DNA from: Streptomyces halobius
GTDB taxonomy: Bacteria > Actinomycetota > Actinomycetes > Streptomycetales > Streptomycetaceae
DNA: 64,000 nucleotides
Direction of reading: 5' to 3'
Assembly: GCF_023277745.1 (NCBI RefSeq)
Contig: NZ_CP086322.1
Coordinates: 7,316,001-7,380,000 of the forward strand
Shown one piece after another: positions 46,647 to 55,902 of the stretch. The translations under genes and the position numbers were made by a program. How positions within the stretch are numbered: the first letter of the stretch is position 1; the number at the start of each line of letters is the position of its first letter. Below the pieces are notes generated by a model that worked only from the letters and a program-made list of their open reading frames with translations, ran no database searches and was not told the origin of the DNA.

Positions 46647-48485
46647 TCACGGCCGGATGCGCAGCACCTGCGGGTCGTGGTCGCTGGCCTGGTCCGCGTA
46701 CTCGGCGTTGATGTGGACGATGTCGTAGTCGGTACGGGCCAGATGGCGGCTGGTGAGCATGTGGTCCAGGACCTGGGAGTTGCCGTTGTAGACATAGCCG
46801 TAGCGCTCGGCGCGCGGCAGGCGGCCGACGAGGTCGGTGAGCACACCGCCGTCGGTCAGGGTCTTCAGGGCGGGGGAGAACTGGTAGTCGTTCAGGTCGC
46901 CGGCCACCACCACATCGGCCTTGGGGTCCTTGGCCAGCAGATCCTTGACGAAGGCGTTGACCAGCCGGGCCTGCGCGATGCGCTGGGTCTCGGAGGTCCT
47001 GGCCGGTGGCTGGAAACGGCTGTCCAGCCCCTGGTCGCCGCCCTTGGAGTTGAAGTGGTTGGCGACCACGAACACCCTGCTGCCCGGACGGCTCTTCAGC
47101 GAGAACTGGCCGACCAGCGGTTTGCGGCTGTCCTGCCATGCCTTGTCGGTGGGGGCGATCCGGCCGGGTGAGGCGGAGAGCGCGGCCTTGCCGTGGTCGT
47201 CGACGACCTGCACCGGCGTGGTGGCGTCGCCGCCCTTGACGTCCGTGAACGCCACCCGGTCGGGGTTGAAGAGGAACGCGACCCGGATGTTGCCGCCGGG
47301 CTGCCCGCCGTCCTGGCCGTTCACCGGGTCGATCTGCCGCCACTCGTACGCCGGGCCGCCGGCCGCCTTGATGGCGTCGGTGAGCTTCTTCAGGGTGGCC
47401 CCCGCGGAGACCACACCGTCGTCGGTGGCGCCGCTGTCGTCCTGCACCTCTTCCAGGGCGACGACATCGGGGGCGGCCAGGTTGTGCACCAGCCCCTTCG
47501 CCAGCCGGTCGAACTTGGCCTGCGGGGTGGTGGGGGCGAGGTTCTCGACGTTGTACGTGGCCACGGCCAGCTCGTCGGAGGTCTGCTCGCGGGTGGTCTC
47601 CGGCGCCGGGCCGTGGTCGGTGACCTTGCCCAGCTCGGTCGCCCGGAGGGTGTAGCCGCCGTAGTTGGTGTAGTCCAGGGGCCCGGCGGTGGTGCCGGTC
47701 AGCTCGTCGCCGACATCGGCCACCGGGAACGGCCGCTCCGCGGAGGGGATCAGGGAAGCGACCTTCACCCGGCCGGAGTTGGGGTCCCCGTAGGAGGCGT
47801 AGAGCGTGCCGCCGCGGACCGTGCGGTTGTGGTGCGGTTCGGCGGTGACCCACAGCTCGTGGTAGGCGCTGGTCGGGCCGACGACCGGGGCGTCCTTGAC
47901 CGAGACCCGCATGCCCTCCAGGGACTCGTAGCGGTCCAGCGCGTACGCACGGGGGCGCAGCGGCAGCGACTCGATGTTCTCGCCGTCCGCCTTGGGGGCG
48001 TAACGGCCGGGAACCGACGCCGGGTTGAGGGTGAAGGCGGCCGGAAGCGGGGCGCCGGAGGAGGCGATCTTCCAGGTGGCGTCGGTGATCTGGGTGACGG
48101 ACTGGAGGCCGGCGTCCTTGCCGCCGGGGTAGTACTCGCCGACCGTGCCGGCGAAGGTGATCGCGTCACCGACGTCGACCTTCGGCGTCTCCTTGCCGGT
48201 GAAGACGAAGACGGCCTCGCTGGTCGCCGCGTCGCCGTCCGGGTGCGGGTCCTGCACCCAGAAGCCGCGCGCCGAACCGTACCCCCGGACCGCGGTGACC
48301 GTGCCGGGGACACCGCTGACCTGCTTCCCGGCGAGCGGGGATATTCGGGTGGTGCCCTGGATGTGGTGGATCCGGGAGCCCGCGGCGGACGCGGACTGCG
48401 GGGCGGTGAGCAGTCCGGTGGCGAGGGCGGCACAGGCCACCGCGCCGACGGCGGCGGGCCTGCGGAGCGAACGACGGGACGGCAT
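46647..48485 (-). CDS. secreted endonuclease/exonuclease/phosphatase-family protein
   Basis: 612-aa exported nuclease-like enzyme. Signal peptide: RRSLRRPAAVGAVACAALAT up to a QSASAAG cleavage zone. Residues 40-150 form an OB-fold-like domain (SGVPGTVTAVRGYGSARGFW), and the C-terminal EEP domain shows LAVATYNVENLAP, VALEEVQDDSG, VANHFNSKGGDQG, VVAGDLNDYQFSP and ASDHDPQVLRI, the metal and catalytic set. It probably degrades extracellular DNA for phosphate or nucleotides. Confidence 0.92.
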   Translation of the reverse strand: MPSRRSLRRPAAVGAVACAALATGLLTAPQSASAAGSRIHHIQGTTRISPLAGKQVSGVPGTVTAVRGYGSARGFWVQDPHPDGDAATSEAVFVFTGKETPKVDVGDAITFAGTVGEYYPGGKDAGLQSVTQITDATWKIASSGAPLPAAFTLNPASVPGRYAPKADGENIESLPLRPRAYALDRYESLEGMRVSVKDAPVVGPTSAYHELWVTAEPHHNRTVRGGTLYASYGDPNSGRVKVASLIPSAERPFPVADVGDELTGTTAGPLDYTNYGGYTLRATELGKVTDHGPAPETTREQTSDELAVATYNVENLAPTTPQAKFDRLAKGLVHNLAAPDVVALEEVQDDSGATDDGVVSAGATLKKLTDAIKAAGGPAYEWRQIDPVNGQDGGQPGGNIRVAFLFNPDRVAFTDVKGGDATTPVQVVDDHGKAALSASPGRIAPTDKAWQDSRKPLVGQFSLKSRPGSRVFVVANHFNSKGGDQGLDSRFQPPARTSETQRIAQARLVNAFVKDLLAKDPKADVVVAGDLNDYQFSPALKTLTDGGVLTDLVGRLPRAERYGYVYNGNSQVLDHMLTSRHLARTDYDIVHINAEYADQASDHDPQVLRIRP

Positions 48486-48709
48486 GCATGCCTCCGAGGG
48501 GGAGAGGGGGTGGGGGGTGAACCGGAAGAGGCGCGCACGTGCACCCGGCGGCCTCTACGCGCGTCAATCTCTTGTGCGGGCAAGGGAGTTGTCAAGGTTC
48601 GCCGGGCGACGGATGCCTGACGGGTGGGTGAACCGCCCGAGATACCCGGAATTCCGTCTACGCTGGGTCGTCGCACCAGCCGTAGTCCGTTCGAGGAGCT
48701 GAGCCCGAG

Positions 48710-50236
48710 ATGTCCGCAGACCGCCCCACCCTGCCGCCGGTCCGGCTGCACTCCGAAGCGGAGCTGGCCCGGGACGTGCTGAGCGCGCCGCTGATGGCCA
48801 GGGCCGCGAAGCTCGCCCGCTGGGCCGAGCCGGGCGTTCCCGTCGGCGTCGGCGGGGAGCTCCTCCAGGAGCCGCTGGCCGCCGCCACCGAGCACCTCGG
48901 CCTGGCGGGCGACGAGGACGGCCCCGCGTACACGGCCGAGGCGTGGCAGCTGGCGGTGGACACCGGGCTGGTGGAGGTCGAGGAGACCGCCGAAGCGGCG
49001 GACGGCGAGACCGCCGACGACCTCCCGGACGACACCGCGGCCGGCACCGCCACCCCCGGCGAGGAGCTGCGCCTGCTCACCTCCGCCAGCCCGCAGGACG
49101 TCCTGGAAATCTGGCTCGGCGGCCTGGACACCGTGCTCGCCGACGCGGCCGCCCCCGACCTCTCCGGCATCGCCGAGCAGCTCGCCGACGGTGGCGAACT
49201 CGACCTGGACGCGATCGACTGGAACCCGGAGGAGGAGGCCGAGCTGCTGGACGGCATCCTCGGCAACCTCTATCTGCTGACCGCCCTGAGCGAAAGCCCT
49301 GACCAGGACGTTCCGCTGCCCGCCCTGGCCGCCTCCATGATCGTCCCGGACGATATGGACGAGCCGACCGACGACATCCTCGAAGAGGTCTCCGAGGCGA
49401 TGATGCGCCTGGACGACCAGTTCCGGGTACTGGAGCCGATCGGGCTGGTCGCGTACCGGCCGGTGGACGAGGCGCTCATCGAGGAGCTGGACGAGGACGG
49501 CGAGACGGCGCTCCCGGGCTCCGGTCCAGAGGGGACACCCGGCGCGGAGCCGCTCGCCGACGAGGACGTCGCCCGTTACGGCCTGGTCCGTCTCACCCCG
49601 CTCGGCATCTACGCCGTACGCGCCCGCATGCTGGACGCCGGGGTGCACGCCCCGGCCGTCGGCGACCTCACCGACAAGGGCGCCGATGTCCTCCTCGACG
49701 CGCTGCCCGACTACCCCGAGGCGCTCGCCCAGGCCGAGTCCGAGCAGTGGCTCGCGGCCCGTACGCCCGTGGACGCCGCCCGGGATCTGCTCTCGGCCGC
49801 CCGCGGCGACGACGAGCGCGCCCCGCTGCGCCGGCTCGCCGCGCAGCAGACGCTCTCCCTGGTCACGCTGGACGCGGAGGCCGCACTGCGGGAGGTCCTC
49901 GACGACCGGCAGCTGGGCGGTCTGGCCCGGGTCTGGCTCGCCGAGCGGGCGGTCTCCGACATTCCCGAGCCCTCCCAGGACATGATCTTCTGGCTGACGG
50001 TGGACACCCTCGCCGCCCAGCTGGGCAGCGCGGACGACGAAGCGGCCGCCGAGCTGCGCGACCTGGTCCGGGGCCTGACCGAGCAGCACAGCGGGTTCTT
50101 CGATGCGGCCTGGCGAGTGGACCACCCGGCCACCGCCGAGGTCCTGGAGGCCATGGGCCGGCTGCACCCGGACCGTAAGGCCGCCAAGGAGGCCCGTAAG
50201 GCCGCGTTCAAGGCGCGCTCCCGGCAGGGCGGCTGA
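48710..50236 (+). CDS. acidic cytoplasmic protein of unknown function
   Basis: 508 aa, strongly acidic and helical, no signal or membrane segment. It opens PTLPPVRLHSEAELARDVLS and has runs such as EETAEAADGETADDLPDD, ELLDGILGNLYLLTALSES and DDIDE-like clusters, with a basic tail (AAKEARKAAFKARSRQGG). The length and even composition mark it as a real gene with its own leader. I do not recognise a domain; similar proteins appear in other Streptomyces. Confidence 0.82.
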   Translation: MSADRPTLPPVRLHSEAELARDVLSAPLMARAAKLARWAEPGVPVGVGGELLQEPLAAATEHLGLAGDEDGPAYTAEAWQLAVDTGLVEVEETAEAADGETADDLPDDTAAGTATPGEELRLLTSASPQDVLEIWLGGLDTVLADAAAPDLSGIAEQLADGGELDLDAIDWNPEEEAELLDGILGNLYLLTALSESPDQDVPLPALAASMIVPDDMDEPTDDILEEVSEAMMRLDDQFRVLEPIGLVAYRPVDEALIEELDEDGETALPGSGPEGTPGAEPLADEDVARYGLVRLTPLGIYAVRARMLDAGVHAPAVGDLTDKGADVLLDALPDYPEALAQAESEQWLAARTPVDAARDLLSAARGDDERAPLRRLAAQQTLSLVTLDAEAALREVLDDRQLGGLARVWLAERAVSDIPEPSQDMIFWLTVDTLAAQLGSADDEAAAELRDLVRGLTEQHSGFFDAAWRVDHPATAEVLEAMGRLHPDRKAAKEARKAAFKARSRQGG

Positions 50237-50348
50237 GCTCGGGGCATCTCGGGTGTCTCGGGGGCGTCTCGGGCGTCCGCATCTCCGGGCGTCTTGGGGT
50301 CCGTATCCCGGGGTGTCCCGGGGGCGCCGCGGTCTCGGTTGCGAGTGG

Positions 50349-50386
50349 GGTCAGGGCCTGACCCATGCATGGGACAGGCCCTGACC
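50349..50386 (+). terminator. 38-bp near-perfect palindrome
   Basis: GGTCAGGGCCTG (50349-50360) and CAGGCCCTGACC (50375-50386) are perfect complements, and the 14 bases between them contain a second palindrome, CCCATGCATGGG. Only one symmetric pair in 38 bp is unmatched. It lies 113 bp after the acidic-protein stop and 99 bp before the PhoX gene; the 110 bp before it repeat CTCGGGGGCGTC-like units. Confidence 0.75.
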
Positions 50387-50484
50387 GCTTCCTGGATGTC
50401 GGTACGCGTTCAACCGGAGTTCGAGGACGCGGGGAAGGGTTTCCGGCGCAGGCACAGGGGACCTCAGGCCATCCAGGAGATGAC

Positions 50485-51963
50485 ATGCCGCTCACCCGCA
50501 GAGACTTCGCCAAGCGTTCCGCCCTCGCCGGTGCGGGCGTGGCACTGGCCGGCAGCGTCGGGGTGCTGGCCACCGCGCCCGGAGCCATCGGCGGGGAAGC
50601 GACGGAGGGCGCCGACGACGGCACGGCGGACGGCACGCTCGGCTACGGCCCGCTGGTCCCCGACCCGGACGGCATCCTCGCACTGCCCGCCGGCTTCTCG
50701 TACCGGATCATCACCCGGACCGGTGTGACCAAGCTCGACAGCGGCGAGTCCACGCCCTCCAACCACGACGGCACCGGCACCTTCGAGGGCACCCGCGGCA
50801 GCACCCTGCTCGTCAACAACCATGAGCTGAAGGGCCCGCGCGCCGACTGGCCGCACCCGGTGCCGCTCGCCGAGGGACTCGTCTACGACCCGGCGGCGTC
50901 CGGCGGCTGCACCGTCGTGGAGGTCGCCAAGGACGGTACGCCGGTCGGCGAATGGGTCGGCATCGCCGGCACCTCCACCAACTGCGCGGGCGGGACCACC
51001 CCTTGGGGAACCTGGCTGACCTGCGAGGAGAACGAGGACAAGGCCGGCGAGCACGGCATGACCAAGGACCACGGCTATGTCTTCGAGGTCGACCCTTCCC
51101 CAGGCTCTCAACTGCGTTCGAGCAGGGGAGGCCCCAATGCCGTCGAGGCCGGCCGTGAGCCCAAGCCCCTCAAGGCGCTGGGCCGTTACGCCCACGAAGC
51201 GGTGGTCGTCGACCCCAAGCGCGGCCACCTCTTCCTGACCGAGGACGCCGACGAGCCCAACGGCCTCTTCTACCGCTGGAGCCCGCCGCAGGGCTTCCGG
51301 CACGGACGCGGCAAGCTGCGGACGCTGGCCGACGACGCCGGTGTGCTGGCCGCCCCCAAGTGCTTCGACTCCGGCGGCCGGTTCGTCGACGATCTGTCGC
51401 GCGCCACGAAGACCGGCACCGTCTACGGCGTCGACTGGATCGAGGTCCCCGACCGCGACGCCCGTACGACATCGGTGCGCAAGCAGTTCGCCGACGATGA
51501 GATCACCCGCGCCCGCAAGCTGGAGGGCATGTGGTGGGCGGACGGCGGTGCGTACATCGTCTCCTCCTTCGCCCGCGAGGAGAGCCCGGTCCAGCACGAC
51601 GGGCAGGTCTGGTTCTACAACCCGTCGCGGCGGACCCTCACACTGAAGGTGCTGCTCGGCGTCAACCCGGACCCTGCCGAGGACGGCGCGCTCGACGGCC
51701 CCGACAACATCACCGTTTCCCCCTACGGTGGCCTGATCATCGCCGAGGACGGGGAGGGCGTCCAGCATCTCTTCGGGGCCACCGAGGACGGCCGGACCTA
51801 CCCGATCGCGCGCAACGAGGTGAACGTCGGTACGGCCGAGGAGCCGGAGTTCGGCGAGTTCACCGGGCCGGTCTTCTCCCCGGACGGGCGGACGCTGTTC
51901 GCCAACATCCAGGATCCCGGGATCATGCTGGCGATCACCGGGCCGTGGAAGCGGCAGCGGTAG
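50485..51963 (+). CDS. PhoX-type (DUF839) secreted phosphatase
   Basis: 492-aa exported protein of the PhoX/DUF839 beta-propeller family, calcium/iron-dependent phosphatases. Tat signal TRRDFAKRSALAGAGVALAG at the N-terminus, with AGGAGA 10 nt before ATG 50485. Core signs are GTFEGTRGSTLLVNNHEL, GTWLTCEENED and LGRYAHEAVVVDPKRGHLFL. At 51094-51135 an in-frame insert gives PSPGSQLRSSRGGPN, which resembles the dispersed palindromic elements. Its end overlaps the convergent methyltransferase gene by 29 bp. Confidence 0.92.
   Translation: MPLTRRDFAKRSALAGAGVALAGSVGVLATAPGAIGGEATEGADDGTADGTLGYGPLVPDPDGILALPAGFSYRIITRTGVTKLDSGESTPSNHDGTGTFEGTRGSTLLVNNHELKGPRADWPHPVPLAEGLVYDPAASGGCTVVEVAKDGTPVGEWVGIAGTSTNCAGGTTPWGTWLTCEENEDKAGEHGMTKDHGYVFEVDPSPGSQLRSSRGGPNAVEAGREPKPLKALGRYAHEAVVVDPKRGHLFLTEDADEPNGLFYRWSPPQGFRHGRGKLRTLADDAGVLAAPKCFDSGGRFVDDLSRATKTGTVYGVDWIEVPDRDARTTSVRKQFADDEITRARKLEGMWWADGGAYIVSSFAREESPVQHDGQVWFYNPSRRTLTLKVLLGVNPDPAEDGALDGPDNITVSPYGGLIIAEDGEGVQHLFGATEDGRTYPIARNEVNVGTAEEPEFGEFTGPVFSPDGRTLFANIQDPGIMLAITGPWKRQR
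51094..51135. repeat. palindromic-element relative inside the phosphatase gene
   Basis: CTTCCCCAGGCTCTCAACTG and TCGAGCAGGGGAGGCCCC are partly complementary (TCCCC against GGGGA) around a CAACTGCGTTCG centre. Family members usually have D-P-F/D then a short loop here, so about 14 codons look inserted without shifting the frame. Confidence 0.5.
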
Positions 51964-53029
51964 GGGTAGCGGAGGGGGTTCCGTCGGTGGTTTTCGCGGT
52001 GGTTTCCGAGGCGGTTTCGCCGGCCGGGGGCTCAGGGGCCGTTGCCGTGATGACGTAGTAGTCCAGGAGACCGGCCTTGTACGCCGTCAGATAGCGGCGC
52101 GCCCACTCGTCGCGGAGCTCCGGCTGCTGGGCCATATAGCGGTCGTACGGCTCCCAGACCGCGTCGCCGATCGCCCGCACCTGGACGTCCCTCAGGCCCG
52201 CCGTGACCAGCGCCGTGGCGACGTCATCGATCACATGGGGGACGTCCAGGCCGTCCGCGTACGAGGGCAGCAGCTCGGGCAGTGCGCGGGCGGCGTCGTG
52301 ATCGCGGGCGAAGAACGTGGTCAGCGCCAGCCGGCCGTCCGGGCGCAGCACCCGCGCGGCCTCGCGCGCGAAGGCGGACAGATCGCGGAAGTGCTGCGCG
52401 GCCTCGACGGAGTAGAGACAGTCGATGGCGGCGTCGGGGAGCGGGATGCGCTGGGCGGCGCCTTGGATGAAGTCGAGGGGGGCGGGGGCTGCGTTGGGCC
52501 CGGTGGAAGGGCCGTTCCCGCTGGTGGTGCCGTTTCCCCCGTCGGGGGGTGAGAGCAGCGCCGCGTGGGTGCGGCGGGCGCGGGCGATCTGGTCCGGGTG
52601 GGCGTCCAGGCCGATGACCTTGCCCAGGCCGAATTCCTGGAGGGCCAGTACGCAGCCCAGCCCCCGGCCGCAGCCGACCTCCAGGGCGGTGCGGTCCTGC
52701 GGCCGGTCGAAGGTGCCGAGCACCAGACGGTAGAGGTCCTGTTCGCTGCGGACGCGGTCGGCTTCGGTGAACGGGCGGTCGGCGATGTCGGGCAGCCGTG
52801 CCCAGTAGCCGAAGTTGATGAAGCCGCCGGCGAAGGCGGGGACGGTGCTGAGGTCGGCTTCGCCGTAGGTGATCGCTACCCGGTCGGGGAGCGAGTCCGC
52901 CTCCCCGGCGGTTGTCCGGCCGGGCGAGTCCGCTTCCGCGGCGGTTGTTCGGTCGGGGTGGTTCGTTCGGCCCGCGTCGTCGGTTCGGCCCGGCTGGCCG
53001 GGGGTGCCGGTCGGGGGCTGCTGCGTCAT
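51935..53029 (-). CDS. class I SAM-dependent methyltransferase
   Basis: 364 aa. The SAM motif is TALEVGCGRGLGCVLALQEF, motif II region VIGLDAHPDQIARAR, and motif IV DCLYSVEAAQHFRDLSAFAR, followed by LRPDGRLALTTFFARDHD. It resembles small-molecule methyltransferases of the ubiquinone/sterol type. The first 45 residues are low-complexity with repeated AGRT-like, AEADSPGRTT/AEADSLPDR units that are not part of the domain. AGGAGCG precedes ATG 53029. The tail overlaps the PhoX gene. Confidence 0.9.
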   Translation of the reverse strand: MTQQPPTGTPGQPGRTDDAGRTNHPDRTTAAEADSPGRTTAGEADSLPDRVAITYGEADLSTVPAFAGGFINFGYWARLPDIADRPFTEADRVRSEQDLYRLVLGTFDRPQDRTALEVGCGRGLGCVLALQEFGLGKVIGLDAHPDQIARARRTHAALLSPPDGGNGTTSGNGPSTGPNAAPAPLDFIQGAAQRIPLPDAAIDCLYSVEAAQHFRDLSAFAREAARVLRPDGRLALTTFFARDHDAARALPELLPSYADGLDVPHVIDDVATALVTAGLRDVQVRAIGDAVWEPYDRYMAQQPELRDEWARRYLTAYKAGLLDYYVITATAPEPPAGETASETTAKTTDGTPSATPTAAASTAR

Positions 53030-53329
53030 GGAACGCTCCTGGTGGTGTCGCTGCGCTCTGCCCGGGCCGACTTGGCTGCTTGCCGTTATCGGCCGGCCCC
53101 CGTGGGGGTTTCGATGTTCGCGGCACGTTGATCGCCACGTTATCGGCTGTCCCGCCGTTGTGCCTGCGGTGGGCTGTTGCCGCTGCGCGGGGCTGTTCGG
53201 CAGCGGTGCCGGGCTTACACGGCTCCGCCGCTACAGCCCGGCCCCTCCCGAGGGTGGTGGGGAGGGCGCGTCAGCCCCCACCGGCCTCCGCCCGTAGGCG
53301 TCTGCGGGCCGGTGGGGTTGCGCGCGGTG
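53030..53329. other. 300-bp gap between methyltransferase and TerD genes
   Basis: Apart from the hairpin at 53276-53317 it holds GC-rich sequence with several short G/C repeats; no ORF or operator is convincing. Confidence 0.5.
53276..53317 (-). terminator. hairpin downstream of the TerD gene
   Basis: Perfect 11-bp arms CCCCACCGGCC (53276-53286) and GGCCGGTGGGG (53307-53317) with a 20-nt loop, just after the TerD stop (53330) on the minus strand. Confidence 0.65.
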
Positions 53330-54610
53330 TCAGAGCGCCGCGGCCGCGGGCTTCTGCATGCCGCGTACGGTGCGTGCGTCGACGAATTCACCCATGGCCG
53401 TCATCTCCCATTCGCCGGAGAACTGGCGGATGAGCTTGACCATCATGACGCCGGTGCGCTGCTCGGAGTTGGTGAGGTCGAAGCGGACCAGCTCCTCGCC
53501 GGTCTGTGCGTCGGTCAGGCGGCAGTACGCCTTGGCGACATCCGAGAACTTCTGGCCGGAGAACGAGTTCACCGTGAAGACCAGGCCGGTGACCTGCGGC
53601 GGGAGTCCGCCGAGGTGGACGGTGATGACCTCGTCGTCGCCGGAGCCGTCGCCGGTGAGGTTGTCGCCGGAGTGCTGGATCGCACCGTTCAGGATCGACA
53701 GCTTGCCGAAGAAGCAGTTGTCGATCTTCTTGCGATCGGGGCCGTAGGCGATGACGGAAGCGTCCAGGTCGATGCTCTTGCCGCGGTACGCGGGCTCCCA
53801 GCCGAGGCCCATCTTGACCGAGGTGAGGACCGGCTGACCGCCCTTGACCAAGGAGACCGTCTGGTTCTTCTGGAGGCTGACGCGGCCCTTGTCCAGGTTG
53901 ACCTTGCCGAGGGAGGGGAACGCCGGGCTGGGCTGGGTGGAAGAAGCAGCAGCGGCGGGGGTGGCGGGCTGGGCCGGGGGAGTGGCTGCCGGTGGCGGGG
54001 CGACGGGGGCGGGGGTGCCGGCGGGCGGGCCCCACTGGGCGGCCGGGGAGGGGGGCGGTGCCGCCGGAGGAGCCGGGGGTGTCTGGGGGGCGGCGGGGGC
54101 GGACGGCTCCTCGTCCACGCTGACGCCGAAGTCGGTGGCGATGCCCGCCAGGCCGTTGGCGTAGCCCTGGCCGACGGCGCGGACCTTCCACGCGCCGTTG
54201 CGGCGGTAGATCTCCATGACGATCAGCGCGGTTTCCGTGCCGAGCTGGGGCGGGGTGAAGGAGGCGATGACACCGCCGGTCCCGGCGTCGCGGACCGTGC
54301 CGGTCGGCTCGGTGCCGGCGAAGGTCGCGCCGGGGGCGTCCAGGCTGGCGGTGACGACGACCTTCTGGATGTCGTCGGGCACCGCGGCGGTGTCCACGGT
54401 GATGGTGTCGCCGGTGCCGCCGGCCGCGGCGGTGTGGGTCACACCGGGGCCGCTGGGCTGGTTGTAGAACACGAAGTCGTCGTCGGAACGCACCTTGCCG
54501 TCGGCGGTGAGCAGCAGGCCCGACACGTCGAGCCGCACGGGGGCGGTGACGTCCACCGCCACCCGCGCGGAGGTGAGCGGGAGGTTCGAGCCAGGAGTCA
54601 TAACGGTCAT
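53330..54610 (-). CDS. two-domain TerD-family stress protein
   Basis: 426 aa with two TerD domains. Domain 1 (about 1-175) has LTADGKVRSDDDFVFYNQPS, the Asp-rich Ca-binding loop. A Pro/Ala-rich linker (PPAPPAAPPPSPAAQWGPPA) leads to domain 2 (about 245-425) with LGWEPAYRG, ASVIAYGPDRKKIDNCFFG, GDGSGDDEVITVHLGGLP and LTNSEQRTGVMMVKLIRQFS. TerD proteins link to tellurite and stress resistance and to differentiation in Streptomyces. ATG 54610 or 54601; the latter starts TPGSNLPLTSARVAVDV, usual for TerD, but neither has a clear ribosome site. Confidence 0.92.
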   Translation of the reverse strand: MTVMTPGSNLPLTSARVAVDVTAPVRLDVSGLLLTADGKVRSDDDFVFYNQPSGPGVTHTAAAGGTGDTITVDTAAVPDDIQKVVVTASLDAPGATFAGTEPTGTVRDAGTGGVIASFTPPQLGTETALIVMEIYRRNGAWKVRAVGQGYANGLAGIATDFGVSVDEEPSAPAAPQTPPAPPAAPPPSPAAQWGPPAGTPAPVAPPPAATPPAQPATPAAAASSTQPSPAFPSLGKVNLDKGRVSLQKNQTVSLVKGGQPVLTSVKMGLGWEPAYRGKSIDLDASVIAYGPDRKKIDNCFFGKLSILNGAIQHSGDNLTGDGSGDDEVITVHLGGLPPQVTGLVFTVNSFSGQKFSDVAKAYCRLTDAQTGEELVRFDLTNSEQRTGVMMVKLIRQFSGEWEMTAMGEFVDARTVRGMQKPAAAAL

Positions 54611-54699
54611 GCCAGCAGTAACGAACGGCCCGCCTTTGCGGTTCCATTACCCGTACGCGGATGGCCGCCCGGTACGGAGGGCCGCCCGGTTCGGGGTGA

Positions 54700-54972
54700 T
54701 CAGCGGCGTTCGCGTGAATTGCCGAACAGCAGCCGGTAGATGATCAGCAGCACCAGGGCCCCGGCGACCGAGGCGATCCACATGGACGGCTCGCCGAAGT
54801 CCTTCGGTATCGGGCGGTCCAGGAACTTGGTGGACAGCCAGCCGCCCATGAAGGAGCCCACGATACCGATCAGCGTGGTGCCGATGAGCCCGCCCGGGTC
54901 GCGTCCCGGCAGCAGGACTTTGGCGATGACGCCGGCGACCAGTCCCAGTACGAGCCAGCTGACGATGCCCAT
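54700..54972 (-). CDS. GlsB/YeaQ/YmgE-family membrane protein
   Basis: 90-aa transglycosylase-associated-type protein with three hydrophobic helices and the signature LPGRDPGGLIGTTLIGIVGS, then MGGWLSTKFL. It is linked to stress and envelope response, function unproven. AGGAAATG lies just upstream of ATG 54972. Confidence 0.9.
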   Translation of the reverse strand: MGIVSWLVLGLVAGVIAKVLLPGRDPGGLIGTTLIGIVGSFMGGWLSTKFLDRPIPKDFGEPSMWIASVAGALVLLIIYRLLFGNSRERR

Positions 54973-55089
54973 GATGCATTTCCTCGTTCCTGCGCGGTAG
55001 ATGCGCCGCGCTATGTCTTCTCAAGACGCAGTCCGGCGGCGTGGAGTTCCGTGCGGAGGCGGAAAACCGCTGGTGCGGGCGGATTCGGT

Positions 55090-55902
55090 TCAGTGGGGCC
55101 AGCGGGGCGGATCGGTGCAGAACGCGCCGCCCAGGTGGGTGTGTTCCGGGTTGTCCCAGGAGAGTTCGCCCTGTGCGGCGATCAGTTGGGCGGCGTAGGT
55201 CTCGGAGTCGTCCTGGGGGTCGTAGCCGAGCGCGCGGGCGGTGGAGAGGTCCCACCACAGGCGGGTGTTGGCGGAGGAGGCGTAGGCGACGGTGTGGCCG
55301 ACGTCCTTGGCGGTCAGGGAGGCGTGCAGCAGGCGGGCGCAGTCGGCCGGGCTCAGCCAGATGGAGAGCATGCGGACGCTGGTGGGTCGGGGGTAGCAGG
55401 AGCCGATGCGCAGCGAGGCGGTCTCGATGCCGTGCAGGTCCCAGTAGAGCGAGGCGAGATCCTCGCCGAACCCTTTGGACAGGCCGTAGAAGGTGTCGGG
55501 GCGGTGGGGTGTGTCGACGGGGATGGCGGCGGAGCCGTCCGCGGGGCGGGGAGTGAAGCCGACGGCGTGGTTGGAGGAGGCGAAGACGACTCGGCGTACG
55601 CCTTCCTCGCGGGCGGCTTCGTAGAGGTGGTGGGTGCCCTCGATGTTGGCCCGGAGGATCTGCTCGAACGGGGCCTCCAGGGAGATGCCGGCCAGATGGA
55701 TGATCGCGTCGACGTCACGGACCGCCTCGCGCAGCGCCTTCCGGTCGGCCAGATCGGCGGTGATGGCGTCCGGTTCGCCGTCGATGGGCCGCTGGTCGAA
55801 GAGTCTCAGCCGGTATCCGTAGGGCGGCAGCAGCTCGCGCATCAGGGTGCCCACGCCACCGGCGGCTCCGGTGAGCAGGACGGTGCGGGGTGCTTCGGTC
55901 AT
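55090..55902 (-). CDS. NAD-dependent epimerase/dehydratase-family protein (uronate dehydrogenase-like)
   Basis: 270-aa extended short-chain dehydrogenase. NAD motif TVLLTGAAGGVGTLMRELL, IIHLAGIS, a catalytic pair in FYGLSKGFGEDLASLYW (Tyr and Lys) and VVFASSNHAVGF are present. The VRMLSIWLSPADCARLLH segment resembles uronate dehydrogenases that oxidise galacturonate or glucuronate. Start at ATG 55902 gives a TEAPRTVLLTG N-terminus; the open frame extends to 55959. Confidence 0.88.
   Translation of the reverse strand: MTEAPRTVLLTGAAGGVGTLMRELLPPYGYRLRLFDQRPIDGEPDAITADLADRKALREAVRDVDAIIHLAGISLEAPFEQILRANIEGTHHLYEAAREEGVRRVVFASSNHAVGFTPRPADGSAAIPVDTPHRPDTFYGLSKGFGEDLASLYWDLHGIETASLRIGSCYPRPTSVRMLSIWLSPADCARLLHASLTAKDVGHTVAYASSANTRLWWDLSTARALGYDPQDDSETYAAQLIAAQGELSWDNPEHTHLGGAFCTDPPRWPH

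Noticed and set aside
47765..50167. 800-aa antisense ORF over the acidic hypothetical gene
   Set aside because: Passes through the nuclease end and the whole opposite gene; the Ser/Pro/Arg-rich end is an out-of-frame reading of the nuclease gene.
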